From contig NZ_KQ958195.1 in assembly GCF_001546855.1 (NCBI RefSeq), forward strand, positions 1 through 48,976: a stretch of 48,976 nt of DNA, in the 5' to 3' direction. The notes under the pieces are model-generated. The model was not told where the DNA came from. It made no database searches and saw only the letters and a list, made by a program, of their open reading frames with translations. The position numbers were made by a program, and so were the translations under genes. Below, piece after piece: positions 17,842 to 26,528 of the stretch (positions within the stretch are counted from its first letter, which is position 1; each line of letters starts with the position of its first letter). The stretch is from Megasphaera sp. MJR8396C. Its GTDB lineage: Bacteria > Bacillota > Negativicutes > Veillonellales > Megasphaeraceae.

Positions 17842-17870
17842 ATTATAAGCTATAAAACGGTAAAAGTCAA
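17842..17870 (-). promoter_or_regulatory. Strong promoter of the abiF-type RNA
   Basis: TTGACT (17865-17870), 17-bp spacer and TATAAT (17842-17847) on the minus strand. The first GGGGAC box begins immediately after the -10. Confidence 0.75.
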
Positions 17871-18069
17871 TATGATGTAACTATTGTAGTAAGAAGATAC
17901 GTCTGTTTCGTAAATAACTGCTTATATGTGTTTATGTTATTTTAAAATATCATTTTGTTATAAAGTTTATTTATTAATCATTTTGATATTGTATCCTGGA
18001 ATTTTTTTATAAAGATTTTATCCTTAAAAGGAAGGGAAGAAATTAATATTATTTCAGTATATGCCTATA

Positions 18070-18098
18070 TTTTCCGATAAGTATTAATTATCGGAAAA
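18070..18098. repeat. Palindrome copy B, possible recombination core site
   Basis: A perfect 11-bp inverted repeat (TTTTCCGATAA, 7-bp spacer GTATTAA, complement) 55 bp past the 3' end of the integrase. The 9-7-9 geometry matches tyrosine-recombinase crossover sites. The AT-rich 17871-18153 interval otherwise shows no gene. Confidence 0.5.
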
Positions 18099-18153
18099 TC
18101 AAGTATTATTCACTATAAAAGACTTTCTTGCCGCCATCATTTCCGCCCATATT

Positions 18154-19266
18154 TTATAAAATGGCATCGAGCTTTTTCATGGCTTCTTTATTGCGTTTAT
18201 CCGTAATCGTATCGTAGATGTTAGCCGTCGTAGCAATGGAGGAATGGCCCAGGCGCTTGGAAACGTAGTCCAATTCGATGTTGTTTTCCAGCATCATCGT
18301 GGCGTGGGTATGACGGAAGGAATGGAAGCTGCCGTTGTGAAATTCTTTTTTGCACCACATGTTGAAATAGCGCATGTCGTTGCTGGTCATGGAGCGGCCA
18401 TCCTGACGGGTGCAGACGAAGTCGTTTTCCCGATAGTCACTGCCATAGAGACGGCGATTTTTGGCCTGCTGCTCTTTATGGCGAACGAGGGCCTTGTATA
18501 AGGTTTCATTAAAGGGGATGGTCCGCAGAGATGACTTTGTCTTCGGCGTCGCCTTACAGACCGGCGTTCCCGTCTTGTCGTACAAGGTACTGTCAACGGA
18601 AATAGTGCGATTTTCCATGTCTATATGGGACCACTGCAGGGCCAGACATTCGCCGACGCGAAGGCCGGTACAGTAGGCAATCATGCAGGGGGCGTAATAT
18701 TTATGCCCTAAGGGGAAGGTCTGAAAGATGTGATTCAGTTGATGACGGGAAAAGATGAATGGCTTTTTCCGGGGAATGTCGAACTTCGGCATCTTGACGT
18801 TAGCCATAGGATTGCTGTCGATATACTGGCGGTTGGACACGGCCCAGCGCATGCCGTCGTTGAATACCGTGAAAATCGTCTTGACTGTCGATCGGGAATA
18901 GCCTTTTTGCTTCAGCAGATTGAGCCAATCCTGTATTTCCGCCGTCGTCAATTCCGACAGTTCATAACTGCCGAAACGGGCGCCGATATGCCATTTGATG
19001 ACCCCATTATAGGCGTCGTACGTATTGGGACCGAGATTGATTTCAACGTCCTTTTCCAGCCATTCCAAGAAGAAGGGCATGACCTCCATGGCCGGTTCCG
19101 CATCGTGTTCCGGATCGTCGAGGGCGGCCATGGCCTGGCGATAGGCTTTGGCGGCTTGGGCGTAGGTCGTACCGCCGACTCGTTCGACTCGTTTGCGGCC
19201 AGAACCGTCGGCTGCCGGATATTCGATTGTATAATACCATTTCTTACCGCGTTTGCGCAGATACAC
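18154..19266 (-). CDS. int: Tyrosine recombinase / phage-type integrase
   Basis: A 370-aa integrase. An N-terminal arm-binding domain (about 1-55), a core-binding SAM-like domain (about 60-160) and a catalytic domain follow. All catalytic residues are seen: R203 (TGLRVGEC), H315 and R318 (FHSFRHTHA), H341 (RLGHSS) and Y351 (NIYDTI). It is complete and probably active. No excisionase, conjugation or phage structural gene is nearby, so it belongs to a small integrative element or is a remnant. Boundaries are discussed with the palindromes at 18072 and 22013. Confidence 0.9.
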   Translation of the reverse strand: MYLRKRGKKWYYTIEYPAADGSGRKRVERVGGTTYAQAAKAYRQAMAALDDPEHDAEPAMEVMPFFLEWLEKDVEINLGPNTYDAYNGVIKWHIGARFGSYELSELTTAEIQDWLNLLKQKGYSRSTVKTIFTVFNDGMRWAVSNRQYIDSNPMANVKMPKFDIPRKKPFIFSRHQLNHIFQTFPLGHKYYAPCMIAYCTGLRVGECLALQWSHIDMENRTISVDSTLYDKTGTPVCKATPKTKSSLRTIPFNETLYKALVRHKEQQAKNRRLYGSDYRENDFVCTRQDGRSMTSNDMRYFNMWCKKEFHNGSFHSFRHTHATMMLENNIELDYVSKRLGHSSIATTANIYDTITDKRNKEAMKKLDAIL

Positions 19267-19571
19267 GTCGCACCGCCTCCTTTATTTGTATTGTACACTA
19301 ATAACCGGGGAGACGCAACAAATGTTCCCATCCTATTTGCCCGTATAAGGAAAGATAGACTCATGCGACGTATAATCTGTCGAAAAATCACGAAAAAGGC
19401 TTATAAAGGGAAATAGGGCTTATTTATCTAAAAAGAGAGTAAATAGAAACAAACGTTCTCTGAATAAACCAAAGCCTTCGCTAAACATATGTTCTAAATA
19501 CAAAAATCGCCGGATGTAGTACAATACATAATGAATCTATCGTTCCCAAAGGGGAACAGAAAGGCCGAACC
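19267..19571. other. Gap with no gene
   Basis: 305 AT-rich bases between the divergent integrase and YfdR-like genes. They must hold both promoters; TACAAT near 19520 is a possible -10 for the rightward gene. No structure stands out. Confidence 0.4.
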
Positions 19572-20126
19572 ATGCCCCCCTTAATTACTACCTATACCGG
19601 AAAGCATTTTGACATCACGAATATGGATCCCGCGGCCATTGGTATCGAAGACATTGCCCACGCCTTGTCCCTCATCTGTCGCGGCAACGGTCACGTCCGG
19701 ACCTTTTATTCCGTCGGCCAGCATTGTCTGCAGTGCGCCTATGAAACGGAAGCCCGCGGCGGATCAGCGCGTCTCATCGTGGCAGCGCTCTTACACGACA
19801 GTACCGAATGCTACATGTCTGACGTACCGCGGCCCTTAAAAGCCGTCATGCCCGGGTATTCCGAGACCGAAACAGCCTTGCTGAACCTCATTTATGAAAA
19901 GTACCTCGGCAGCTCTTTGACGGATGAAGAAACGGCGTATCTCAAAGGCATCGACAACGATTTCCTGTGGTACGACCTGACCTACTTGCTGGATGACAGA
20001 CCCGATGGCAAGGCACCGACCGTCCATATCACGCCTGATTATACCGTCCAGCCCTTTGCTGACGTCGAGGAAGAATACCTGGCCTTGTTCCGCCGTTATG
20101 CCCAATCGATTTCGAAAGGAGAATAA
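19572..20126 (+). CDS. YfdR-like HD 5'-nucleotidase
   Basis: A 184-aa HD-domain protein. TYTGKHFDI at the N-terminus, SVGQHC (H51), ALLHDSTECY (H75-D76, E79) and SDVPRPLK reproduce the pattern of YfdR, the cryptic-prophage deoxynucleoside monophosphatase of E. coli. It should dephosphorylate dNMPs in the cytoplasm. Its link to prophage DNA and its place beside an integrase suggest it is cargo of a mobile element. GAAAGG precedes the ATG. The next gene starts 4 bases after the stop. Confidence 0.75.
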   Translation: MPPLITTYTGKHFDITNMDPAAIGIEDIAHALSLICRGNGHVRTFYSVGQHCLQCAYETEARGGSARLIVAALLHDSTECYMSDVPRPLKAVMPGYSETETALLNLIYEKYLGSSLTDEETAYLKGIDNDFLWYDLTYLLDDRPDGKAPTVHITPDYTVQPFADVEEEYLALFRRYAQSISKGE

Positions 20127-20130
20127 TTCG

Positions 20131-20472
20131 ATGAATATACAAATCTTCGGCACGACAAAGTGCTTCGATACAAAAAAAGCCCTGCGCTATTTTAAAGAAC
20201 GGAAGATCCCGGTCCAATTCGTCAATCTGAAAGAAAAAGGCCTGAGCAAAGGCGAATACAACAAAGTCAAACAAGCCGTCGGCGGCCTCGACGCCATGAT
20301 CGACACCCACTGTAAGGACCAAGACACCTTGGCCCTGATCCAATACGCCGTAGACAGCGAAAAAGACGCCAAGATCTTAGAAAACCAACAAGTCTTAAAA
20401 ACGCCCATCGTAAGAAACGGCGCCAAAGCCACCGTAGGCTACGAGCCGGATGTTTGGAAGACTTGGGACTGA
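20131..20472 (+). CDS. ArsC/Spx-family thioredoxin-fold protein
   Basis: A 113-aa ArsC-family protein with a single N-terminal active-site type cysteine (C11 in GTTKCFDTKKAL). The CxxC of Spx is absent, which favours a YffB/ArsC-like reductase fold of unknown substrate. The C-terminal TPIVRNGAKATVGY is the usual cis-Pro loop. AAAGGAG lies 9 bases before ATG 20131; a longer upstream frame overlaps the preceding gene and was rejected. Cotranscribed with the YfdR-like gene. Confidence 0.75.
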   Translation: MNIQIFGTTKCFDTKKALRYFKERKIPVQFVNLKEKGLSKGEYNKVKQAVGGLDAMIDTHCKDQDTLALIQYAVDSEKDAKILENQQVLKTPIVRNGAKATVGYEPDVWKTWD

Positions 20473-20516
20473 TAATCCTGCCCCTCAACGATGAACGATT
20501 AGGCAAGACATACAAT

Positions 20517-20551
20517 AGGCCTCAACAGCGAGATATGCGCTATTGAGGCCT
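20517..20551 (+). terminator. Terminator of the YfdR/ArsC-like operon
   Basis: AGGCCTCAA and AGCG pair with CGCT and TTGAGGCCT around a 7-nt loop, followed by a short TTGTT tract. It lies between convergent genes. Confidence 0.7.
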
Positions 20552-20572
20552 TGTTATCGTAAAAAATTATGT

Positions 20573-21313
20573 TCACACTTGGATATCTGTTTGTTTGGTA
20601 TCGGCTGTTACGGGATCACTCCAGGAAGAATTCCATGACGTACCGTTGGTATAGTGGATTTCAGCTAATTCAACGTGAAATTTTCGTCCATTGTCAAGGC
20701 CATGGAGCGTCCAGTGATAACTCTCAGACGACAGTCCTCGAGGTTCGATAGTATGCTGACTCATAAGTACGGTAAAAGGATCGCCATAACCAAATTCAGT
20801 AACCTCTTGGCCAAAGTTATCTCTAGCTGACAGACGAACCTTAAAACCGTCAATGGTCTTATCGCTTTCGTTTTGTATCTGAATATAAGCGACAGGTTCT
20901 CCAATCACATTTTTATCGACTTCAAAGTTGGCGATAGAGGCCGGGGCTGGTAATTTGACTGGTTTTTGTTCTTTTGCCTGTGCCGGTGCTTGTTTCTCTT
21001 CCTGTTTTACCGAATCTGATTGCTGCTGTTCTTCTTTTTCAAGGTTGTTGAAGCCGTCGTACAGATTTACCCCTATAATACAAATAATGACGGCTGCGAT
21101 AAAACGGTTCCAAGTCCGTACCCGTTGTTTCTTATCGTCAGAAGGCCATAGTTTCCGTACTTTTGACATAATTGGGGAAGACGGCTGCTGAGGCGGCTCA
21201 TCTGGCTGAATATCATGTTTCTTCGACGCTCTTGAAGGACGAACAGTCGCCCCGCAATAGGGGCAAAACTTAGCATCATCCTGAATCTTTTTACCACACT
21301 GAGTACAAAACAT
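20573..21313 (-). CDS. Zinc-ribbon membrane-anchored protein
   Basis: A 246-aa protein. A zinc ribbon (FCTQCG and FCPYCG, residues 2-20) is followed by a charged linker, one transmembrane helix (FIAAVIICIIGVNLYDG), a Glu/Gln/Lys-rich stretch and a C-terminal beta-rich domain resembling FxLyD-type extracellular modules (VAYIQIQNESDKTIDGF). It is probably anchored with the beta domain outside. Function is unknown. AAGGAAGCG supports ATG 21313; the longer upstream frame has no such site. Confidence 0.65.
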   Translation of the reverse strand: MFCTQCGKKIQDDAKFCPYCGATVRPSRASKKHDIQPDEPPQQPSSPIMSKVRKLWPSDDKKQRVRTWNRFIAAVIICIIGVNLYDGFNNLEKEEQQQSDSVKQEEKQAPAQAKEQKPVKLPAPASIANFEVDKNVIGEPVAYIQIQNESDKTIDGFKVRLSARDNFGQEVTEFGYGDPFTVLMSQHTIEPRGLSSESYHWTLHGLDNGRKFHVELAEIHYTNGTSWNSSWSDPVTADTKQTDIQV

Positions 21314-22007
21314 CGTATCGCTTCCTTTTTTTGAATGGACGAACATTTCCATTCCCTCAAGAAATACAGCACAGAGATCCATTTTATCCTGCAATTTGTT
21401 CTAAATAGACTGGTTACTATATCAAGACCAAGGGAACACTACCTATAATTTAACATACTAGTCATGAAATATCAATAAATATTGTACAATAATGATATAT
21501 TAAGTACATCTATTCAGAACGAAGCATGAAAGGGATATATGCTAGAAGTTCTCCTTTCATGAAAGGCCTATTATTATATTCTCAATATTATTATCAATAA
21601 TAGTAGGAGAGAAGAAGGCACTATCCCAAAAAGATTCGTAACTTAGCCGGATAAATCACGGCATAAACCAGGTTTCTAGTGCCAATCAGCTAATGGCGCC
21701 GTATATAGTTATAAAACGCCACATACAGCTGAATACGGATTTTGGCAGCCCGGATTCAATCCATAGATTTAGACCCAGCCATATGTACATGTATCTAAAT
21801 CCAGCCCGACGGCTGTATGGATCTATATAAGGCTTATAAGGATATCTGGTAAAGTCAGGTACAAGAACCAGTAGTGACGAAATAAAATCACGAGGGATAA
21901 GTCGGGAGTGCCGGATAAAAAAGAGCTGCTGCATGTACATAATGTATCATTAACATAAAATAGAACCTCAGATCCGGGCCTGGGACGGGGGTAGGAAAAA
22001 ACATGCA

Positions 22008-22042
22008 ATTACTTCCGATAACGTTAAATTATCGTAAGTAAT
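22008..22042. repeat. Palindrome copy C, possible recombination core site
   Basis: 14-bp arms with one mismatch around a 7-bp spacer (CGTTAAA). The inner TTCCGATAA (22013-22021) and TTATCGTAA (22029-22037) match copy B except for one arm base and the spacer. No T-run follows, so a terminator role is unlikely. Confidence 0.5.
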
Positions 22043-22169
22043 GAAATAATGAAAAATCAGGACATTTCAGCTAAATCTCATCCGCCGCATATCTAAGCCA
22101 TTTATCCCTTATCATCCATCATAATTGACATTATAAAATCGGACTGTCTCCCCAATATTTTTATTCAAT

Positions 22170-22245
22170 ATGGGAAGTTTTAGATCTCATTGTGGGAAGT
22201 TTTGTGGGAAATTTGAAAACCAATTGTGGGAAGTTTGTGGGAAGC
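22170..22245 (+). repeat. GTGGGAAG iteron-like repeats
   Basis: Four copies of TGTGGGAA(G/A) start at 22191, 22203, 22225 and 22236, with a weaker ATGGGAAGTTTT at 22170. Spacing of 11-12 bp puts pairs on one helical face. Possible arm-type integrase sites or replication iterons; no Rep gene is present. Confidence 0.45.
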
Positions 22246-22251
22246 TAAAAA

Positions 22252-22284
22252 CGCCGTCATAACCTAGTCTGCGGCGGCTTTTTT
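22252..22284 (+). terminator. Terminator-like hairpin
   Basis: CGCCG pairs with CGGCG across a 15-nt loop and is followed by GCTTTTTT. No gene ends just upstream; it may close a transcript from the repeat region. Confidence 0.5.
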
Positions 22285-22542
22285 AGTACCTCGTTCTAAT
22301 TACTGTTTCACATGGCTGCCATTGTTTGACGATATCCATCGCTCTGTCGGATTTACTTCTTTGGACATCGTGTGTATGCTGCAGCTTCCCATCGATCGAC
22401 TTGATCACTGGCACTAATTCGGCTTTTTCCACCTAATGTCGTCCCTTGCCGAATCTGATTTTCATCGAATGTCATAACGATAACATTTTTCAGCAATGAT
22501 TTTCTTCGCCATCTTATGTCATAACCTGGTTGCCTAGACTAT

Positions 22543-22571
22543 TTTACACACCTGGAATTTACGTTTATAAT
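22543..22571 (+). promoter_or_regulatory. Promoter of the cupin regulator
   Basis: TTTACA (22543-22548), 17-bp spacer and perfect TATAAT (22566-22571), 36 bases before the chosen ATG. Confidence 0.65.
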
Positions 22572-22606
22572 AAAAATGTGCCGCTATGTAACTGAAGGAG
22601 ATGCCA

Positions 22607-23179
22607 ATGAAAAAAACTATATTATCAGAAGAAGATCCTGCAAAAGAAATCGGAAAAACTTTAAAGAAGATTCGTTTTGACCGTGAACTGACCTTAGATA
22701 ACGTCTCTATGATGACCGGTGTCAGTAAAACGATGTTAGGACAAATAGAACGTGGGACTTCTGTTCCTACCGTATCGGTCTTATGGAAAATCGCAAAGGG
22801 ACTCCAAGTATCGTTATCTACATTATTAAATGAACAACCGGTTCAATACAAAGCGGTAAACATTCTAAATGATTTACAGCCTGTATATGATGAAGATAAC
22901 AAGATGGTTTTATATAATGTGTTTCCTTTTAATCCTTTGAACGGGTTTGAATATTTTTATATCATATTAAAACCGGGAGCGAATCATGAATCTGCCCCAC
23001 ATCGCAGTGTTACCGAAGAATACATCGTGGTTACGGAAGGCACCTTAACATTACAGGTAGAACAGCACACCTTTACGTTAGAAGCACCTGCTAAAATAAA
23101 CTTTCATGCCAGTGTACATCATGCTTATATTAATAACACGGATCAGGATGTAATATTCCAAAATATTATGAAATATTAA
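22607..23179 (+). CDS. XRE-family regulator with cupin domain
   Basis: A 190-aa regulator: an XRE helix-turn-helix (about residues 14-70, MMTGVSKTMLGQIERG) joined to a C-terminal cupin (about 110-188, HRSVTEEYIVVTEGTL, histidines fit a small ligand or metal). Such HTH-cupin proteins control nearby metabolic genes in response to a small molecule. It converges on the glycyl-radical genes and may regulate them, which is inference. AAGGAG at 22595-22600 selects ATG 22607; an ATG at 22601 touches the ribosome site. Confidence 0.8.
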   Translation: MKKTILSEEDPAKEIGKTLKKIRFDRELTLDNVSMMTGVSKTMLGQIERGTSVPTVSVLWKIAKGLQVSLSTLLNEQPVQYKAVNILNDLQPVYDEDNKMVLYNVFPFNPLNGFEYFYIILKPGANHESAPHRSVTEEYIVVTEGTLTLQVEQHTFTLEAPAKINFHASVHHAYINNTDQDVIFQNIMKY

Positions 23180-23213
23180 AAGTTTTTGAAGTGAAAACAT
23201 ATGAACTGCCACA

Positions 23214-23250
23214 AAAACCCGAAAGCTAAGTTACTTAACTTTCGGGTTTT
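23214..23250. terminator. Bidirectional terminator
   Basis: AAAACCCGAAAG pairs with CTTTCGGGTTTT, with a small inner stem. It lies between the convergent cupin regulator and activase genes. Confidence 0.8.
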
Positions 23251-23272
23251 GATAATTCCAACGCCAAATCTT

Positions 23273-24178
23273 TTATTTGAAAGAAACGATATGGACGCCT
23301 TCTTCTTCAATAATTTCATGTAAGTGTTGTAATTCTTCTTCACTCGGCGTTCGAAATAAATCACTAGAATAAGGCATGCCTAATTGATAATGTTTGTCTT
23401 CACCATAGCGATGATATGGCAGTAATTCCATGCAGGGATCCTTTAGATATTTTTTTACAAACCGTGCCGTTTCCCGAATATTATCATCATCGCCATTAAT
23501 CCCCATAATGGTAGGAACTCTTACAACGATTCCCTTTCTTTCCTTACCCAAAGCAGCAATATTATTCAGAATACGCCGATTGTCTATGCCGGTAAAGGCA
23601 GCGTGTTTTTCACTATCTATCAGTTTTATATCCATAAATAATAAATCGATTTTATCCAGTGTAGGTTTTAACCGTTTCAAGTCAAAATGCCCGCTTGTTT
23701 CCATGGCCTGATTTAATCCCATATCATATACCTGATTCACTAAATCAGCTAAAAATTCCGGCTGGGCTGTGCATTCGCCGCCTGAATACGTCACGCCGCC
23801 GCCTGAATTATGGAAAAACAGCATTTGCGTTTCTAATTTATTCAGAATTTCATCAACTGTCATTTCTGTAACTGTATTTTTGCGGGCCTTTTCTAAACAA
23901 ACATCGACACATTGACCACAGCCATTACACTTAACACGTTCTGAAGGATCATTGAGATTCATGCCAACACGTACAGGACAGACACGGGTGCATCGGCCGC
24001 AATGGATGCACCGTGATTGAAGATACATGATTTGGTTTTGTCCTGTATACCCTTCTGGATTTGCACACCATAAACACCGTAAGGGGCAACCGGCAAAGAA
24101 GACAATCGTCCGTATTCCTTCACCGTCATTGACAGAGTAATTTTGCAGCTGCAGTATGCGTCCCTTAGAATGAATCAT
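23273..24178 (-). CDS. Glycyl-radical enzyme activase (radical SAM)
   Basis: A 301-aa activating enzyme. CPLRCLWC gives the radical-SAM cysteines C31, C35 and C38. Two ferredoxin-type clusters follow (C57, C60, C63, C67 and C84, C87, C90, C94), as in activases of dehydratase-type glycyl-radical enzymes rather than the shorter PflA. GGGVTYSGGE is the SAM site. It installs the glycyl radical on the adjacent enzyme. ATG 24178 overlaps the end of that gene by 14 nt, suggesting coupling; the longer frame extends far into the neighbour and was not used. Confidence 0.85.
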   Translation of the reverse strand: MIHSKGRILQLQNYSVNDGEGIRTIVFFAGCPLRCLWCANPEGYTGQNQIMYLQSRCIHCGRCTRVCPVRVGMNLNDPSERVKCNGCGQCVDVCLEKARKNTVTEMTVDEILNKLETQMLFFHNSGGGVTYSGGECTAQPEFLADLVNQVYDMGLNQAMETSGHFDLKRLKPTLDKIDLLFMDIKLIDSEKHAAFTGIDNRRILNNIAALGKERKGIVVRVPTIMGINGDDDNIRETARFVKKYLKDPCMELLPYHRYGEDKHYQLGMPYSSDLFRTPSEEELQHLHEIIEEEGVHIVSFK

Positions 24179-26528
24179 GGACGGAGCGGCGAATAATGGA
24201 ATCCTGCAGGCGTTTAGACAGATGTACAAACTGTGTACTATATCCAGCGACACGTACCAATAAATCCTTATAATTTTCAGGATGTTTCTGAGCATCCAAT
24301 AAAGTTTCCGTAGATAGCGTATTAAACTGAATATGGAAGGCTCCCAGATCAAAGAAAGACTGGACAACGGCAGCCAAATTACTGCGTCCCCGCTTGGTTG
24401 CGACTAAATCATGGCTGAGCCGCATGTTCAGTAAGGTACCACCAGAATGAATATCCTGATTCATCTTGGCACAAGATTTCATAGCTGCCAGCGGTGTAGC
24501 TGTATCGGTTCCACCAACAGGCGAAATTCCTTCAGAAATAGGTTCCGTTGCTTTACGCCCACAAGCCGATGCACCTAATACCCTACCGGTAGGAATAAAG
24601 TTCGAAATGCCCATAAAAGCCGTCGTAAATGGATGACCATAAAAATCTTTATACTTCACCGTTTCTTCGTAATAATGATTTTCAATCCTTTTGGCTATAT
24701 CATCGACATAATCATCATCATTACCGTACTTCGGGCAAGCTTGTGCTCTTTTACGGAGTTCTTCATAGCCGTCCCAGTTGTTGTCGCAAGCCTCTAACAG
24801 GTCCTGTAATGTGCAGACATGGTCATCAAACACCAGTTTCTTTATAGCCGCTAAGCTATTCGCAGATTCAGCTAACCCAATCCCAGTCAGTACAGGTCCA
24901 ATATTGTATTTCGCGCCGCCATCAACTAAATCCTTACCTGATTGCAGGCATTCTTCAGAAAGGGCTGAAAAATAAGGCCGGGGAATATATTCCTTTTGAA
25001 TTTTCTGAGCCAAAATAGACGATTCTACGGCCACCGCAATCAGATTATCAAACTGTTTATAATAAGCATCTGCCAATTCATCATAAGTCTTAAAATCACG
25101 ACCCATGGCTAATCCCATTTGTTTCCCCGTTAACCGGCTTTTCCCGCAATTGGTGGCGTATTCAAGGGCCGCGCTAAAATTAACGTTGGCTGTACTCGTC
25201 CATTCGAAGGTCTTTCTAAAATGAGGAACGACACAACCACAGTTATTCCAATCACGCGCATCTTCCGTTTCATACCCTAAATTTTTTAACATCATATAGC
25301 CGGTCTTATCGCTATGAATCGCGGGAAACCCCGTTCCCTGTGCGACCAACTCCATGACGGCATCCACAAAGCGGCGCGGGCTGTCGTGGGAAATACGGAC
25401 AGACAAACCAGGTTGATGGGTTTTTACTTCGCTCGTCGCTTTGAGTGCTAAATAACTTAACTCATTTGTCGCATCTTTTCCGTCTCGATCACTGCCGCCT
25501 ACGGTCAAATTCTGAAACTGGTTATAGCCTGCAAAGAAATCAGCGGTATTCGCGGAAATCGTCCAAACCCATTCAGACAGCTTAAGCCAATAGCATTCCA
25601 TTAATTCCAAAATGCTGTCATCATCATGAAGCCGGTGTTCTATATCATACTTGTAATACGGATACATGTATTGATCGAATCGTCCCGGATTCAGAGAAAG
25701 GGGATTTTCCATAATGATTCCGCCCCACTGATAAAACCAAATCATTTGCAAGGCTTCTTGAAATGTGGTAGGAGGCTGGGCTGGAATTTTATCGCAAATT
25801 TCCGCCATCTGCAACAATTCCTGTTTACGTACAGAATCCGTTTCGTGTTCCGCTAATTTTCTCGCTTCTTCCGCATAGCGTTGGCCAAGCGTAATCATCC
25901 CTTCGCCACAAAGGATAACCGCTCGATAAAAGTTTCTTCTTTCCATGCCGGTAGGAGACGTTAACTCAACATCCTGCAACTTATTTTTACATTCATCAAT
26001 GATTCCCTGCCAGCCTTTAAGGAACAAGCCATCCTCATAATCCGGCGTAATTTCACCAACAGACTGCCTCCACTTCGAATCGGTATCTACAATCCCAGTA
26101 TCAACGCCCACTTTTGCCGTTTCATCCGGAATCTGAGCCAAGAACGCTTCTTCGACAGATTTCCCCTTCCAATATGGGAATATATGGTTACGCACATATT
26201 CTCGCTGCTCTGGCGTCATTTTATACGGATCCTGTTCACGGGTTGAAAAAGTATCCATTTCTTTATCGACCCAGGTCCAAGAAAATTCCGGAGTTAAAAT
26301 ACCACATTTCCGAAATTCTCCAATCGCGCCTACAATTAATTCGCCTTCAAAGATATATACGCCTAATTGTTCACAAACCGCTTTAAAGGCCTTTGCTCTG
26401 CGAATAATCGCTGCCTGGCCCTCTGTCTTTTTATAGGATTCTGTCCAAATCCGTGCTCTTTCATACGAAATAGAAGGCATATCATTCACATAGGCATCTT
26501 TCGCTTTCTGAATCCGTTCCGTCAACAT
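24165..26528 (-). CDS. Glycyl-radical enzyme, PflD-like, substrate unknown
   Basis: A 787-aa glycyl-radical enzyme. The C-terminal radical motif VRVAGYSTQF places the radical on G762. The active-site cysteine region is NNCGCVVPHF, with C430 and C432. Dehydratases and lyases that I recall (choline lyase, glycerol, propanediol and hydroxyproline dehydratases, isethionate lyase) read GCVE here, with a catalytic Glu two residues after Cys; this protein has Val434. It also lacks the paired CC of pyruvate formate-lyase. Only an activase accompanies it: no microcompartment, small subunit or aldehyde dehydrogenase. The reaction cannot be named. No clear AGGAGG precedes the ATG at 26528; GGTGGG is nearest. 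Confidence 0.82.
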   Translation of the reverse strand: MLTERIQKAKDAYVNDMPSISYERARIWTESYKKTEGQAAIIRRAKAFKAVCEQLGVYIFEGELIVGAIGEFRKCGILTPEFSWTWVDKEMDTFSTREQDPYKMTPEQREYVRNHIFPYWKGKSVEEAFLAQIPDETAKVGVDTGIVDTDSKWRQSVGEITPDYEDGLFLKGWQGIIDECKNKLQDVELTSPTGMERRNFYRAVILCGEGMITLGQRYAEEARKLAEHETDSVRKQELLQMAEICDKIPAQPPTTFQEALQMIWFYQWGGIIMENPLSLNPGRFDQYMYPYYKYDIEHRLHDDDSILELMECYWLKLSEWVWTISANTADFFAGYNQFQNLTVGGSDRDGKDATNELSYLALKATSEVKTHQPGLSVRISHDSPRRFVDAVMELVAQGTGFPAIHSDKTGYMMLKNLGYETEDARDWNNCGCVVPHFRKTFEWTSTANVNFSAALEYATNCGKSRLTGKQMGLAMGRDFKTYDELADAYYKQFDNLIAVAVESSILAQKIQKEYIPRPYFSALSEECLQSGKDLVDGGAKYNIGPVLTGIGLAESANSLAAIKKLVFDDHVCTLQDLLEACDNNWDGYEELRKRAQACPKYGNDDDYVDDIAKRIENHYYEETVKYKDFYGHPFTTAFMGISNFIPTGRVLGASACGRKATEPISEGISPVGGTDTATPLAAMKSCAKMNQDIHSGGTLLNMRLSHDLVATKRGRSNLAAVVQSFFDLGAFHIQFNTLSTETLLDAQKHPENYKDLLVRVAGYSTQFVHLSKRLQDSIIRRSVHDSF

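Larger units (their letters stand above)
21314..22542. other. Long gene-poor stretch
   Basis: About 1.2 kb without a credible gene; the small open frames lack ribosome sites. It holds palindrome C (22008-22042), GTGGGAAG-type repeats (22170-22245) and a terminator (22252-22284). At 21756-21800 TAGATTTAGACCCAGCC is followed by the related TATCTAAATCCAGCCC. The composition suggests decayed mobile DNA. Confidence 0.5.

Noticed and set aside
21686-21940. 84-aa minus-strand open frame
   Set aside because: No ribosome site, unusual composition, and the region is full of short repeats.
24165-26528. Assignment as hydroxyproline dehydratase, choline lyase or hydroxyphenylacetate decarboxylase
   Set aside because: The active-site motif reads CVVP instead of CVE, and the small subunit or microcompartment genes of those systems are missing.
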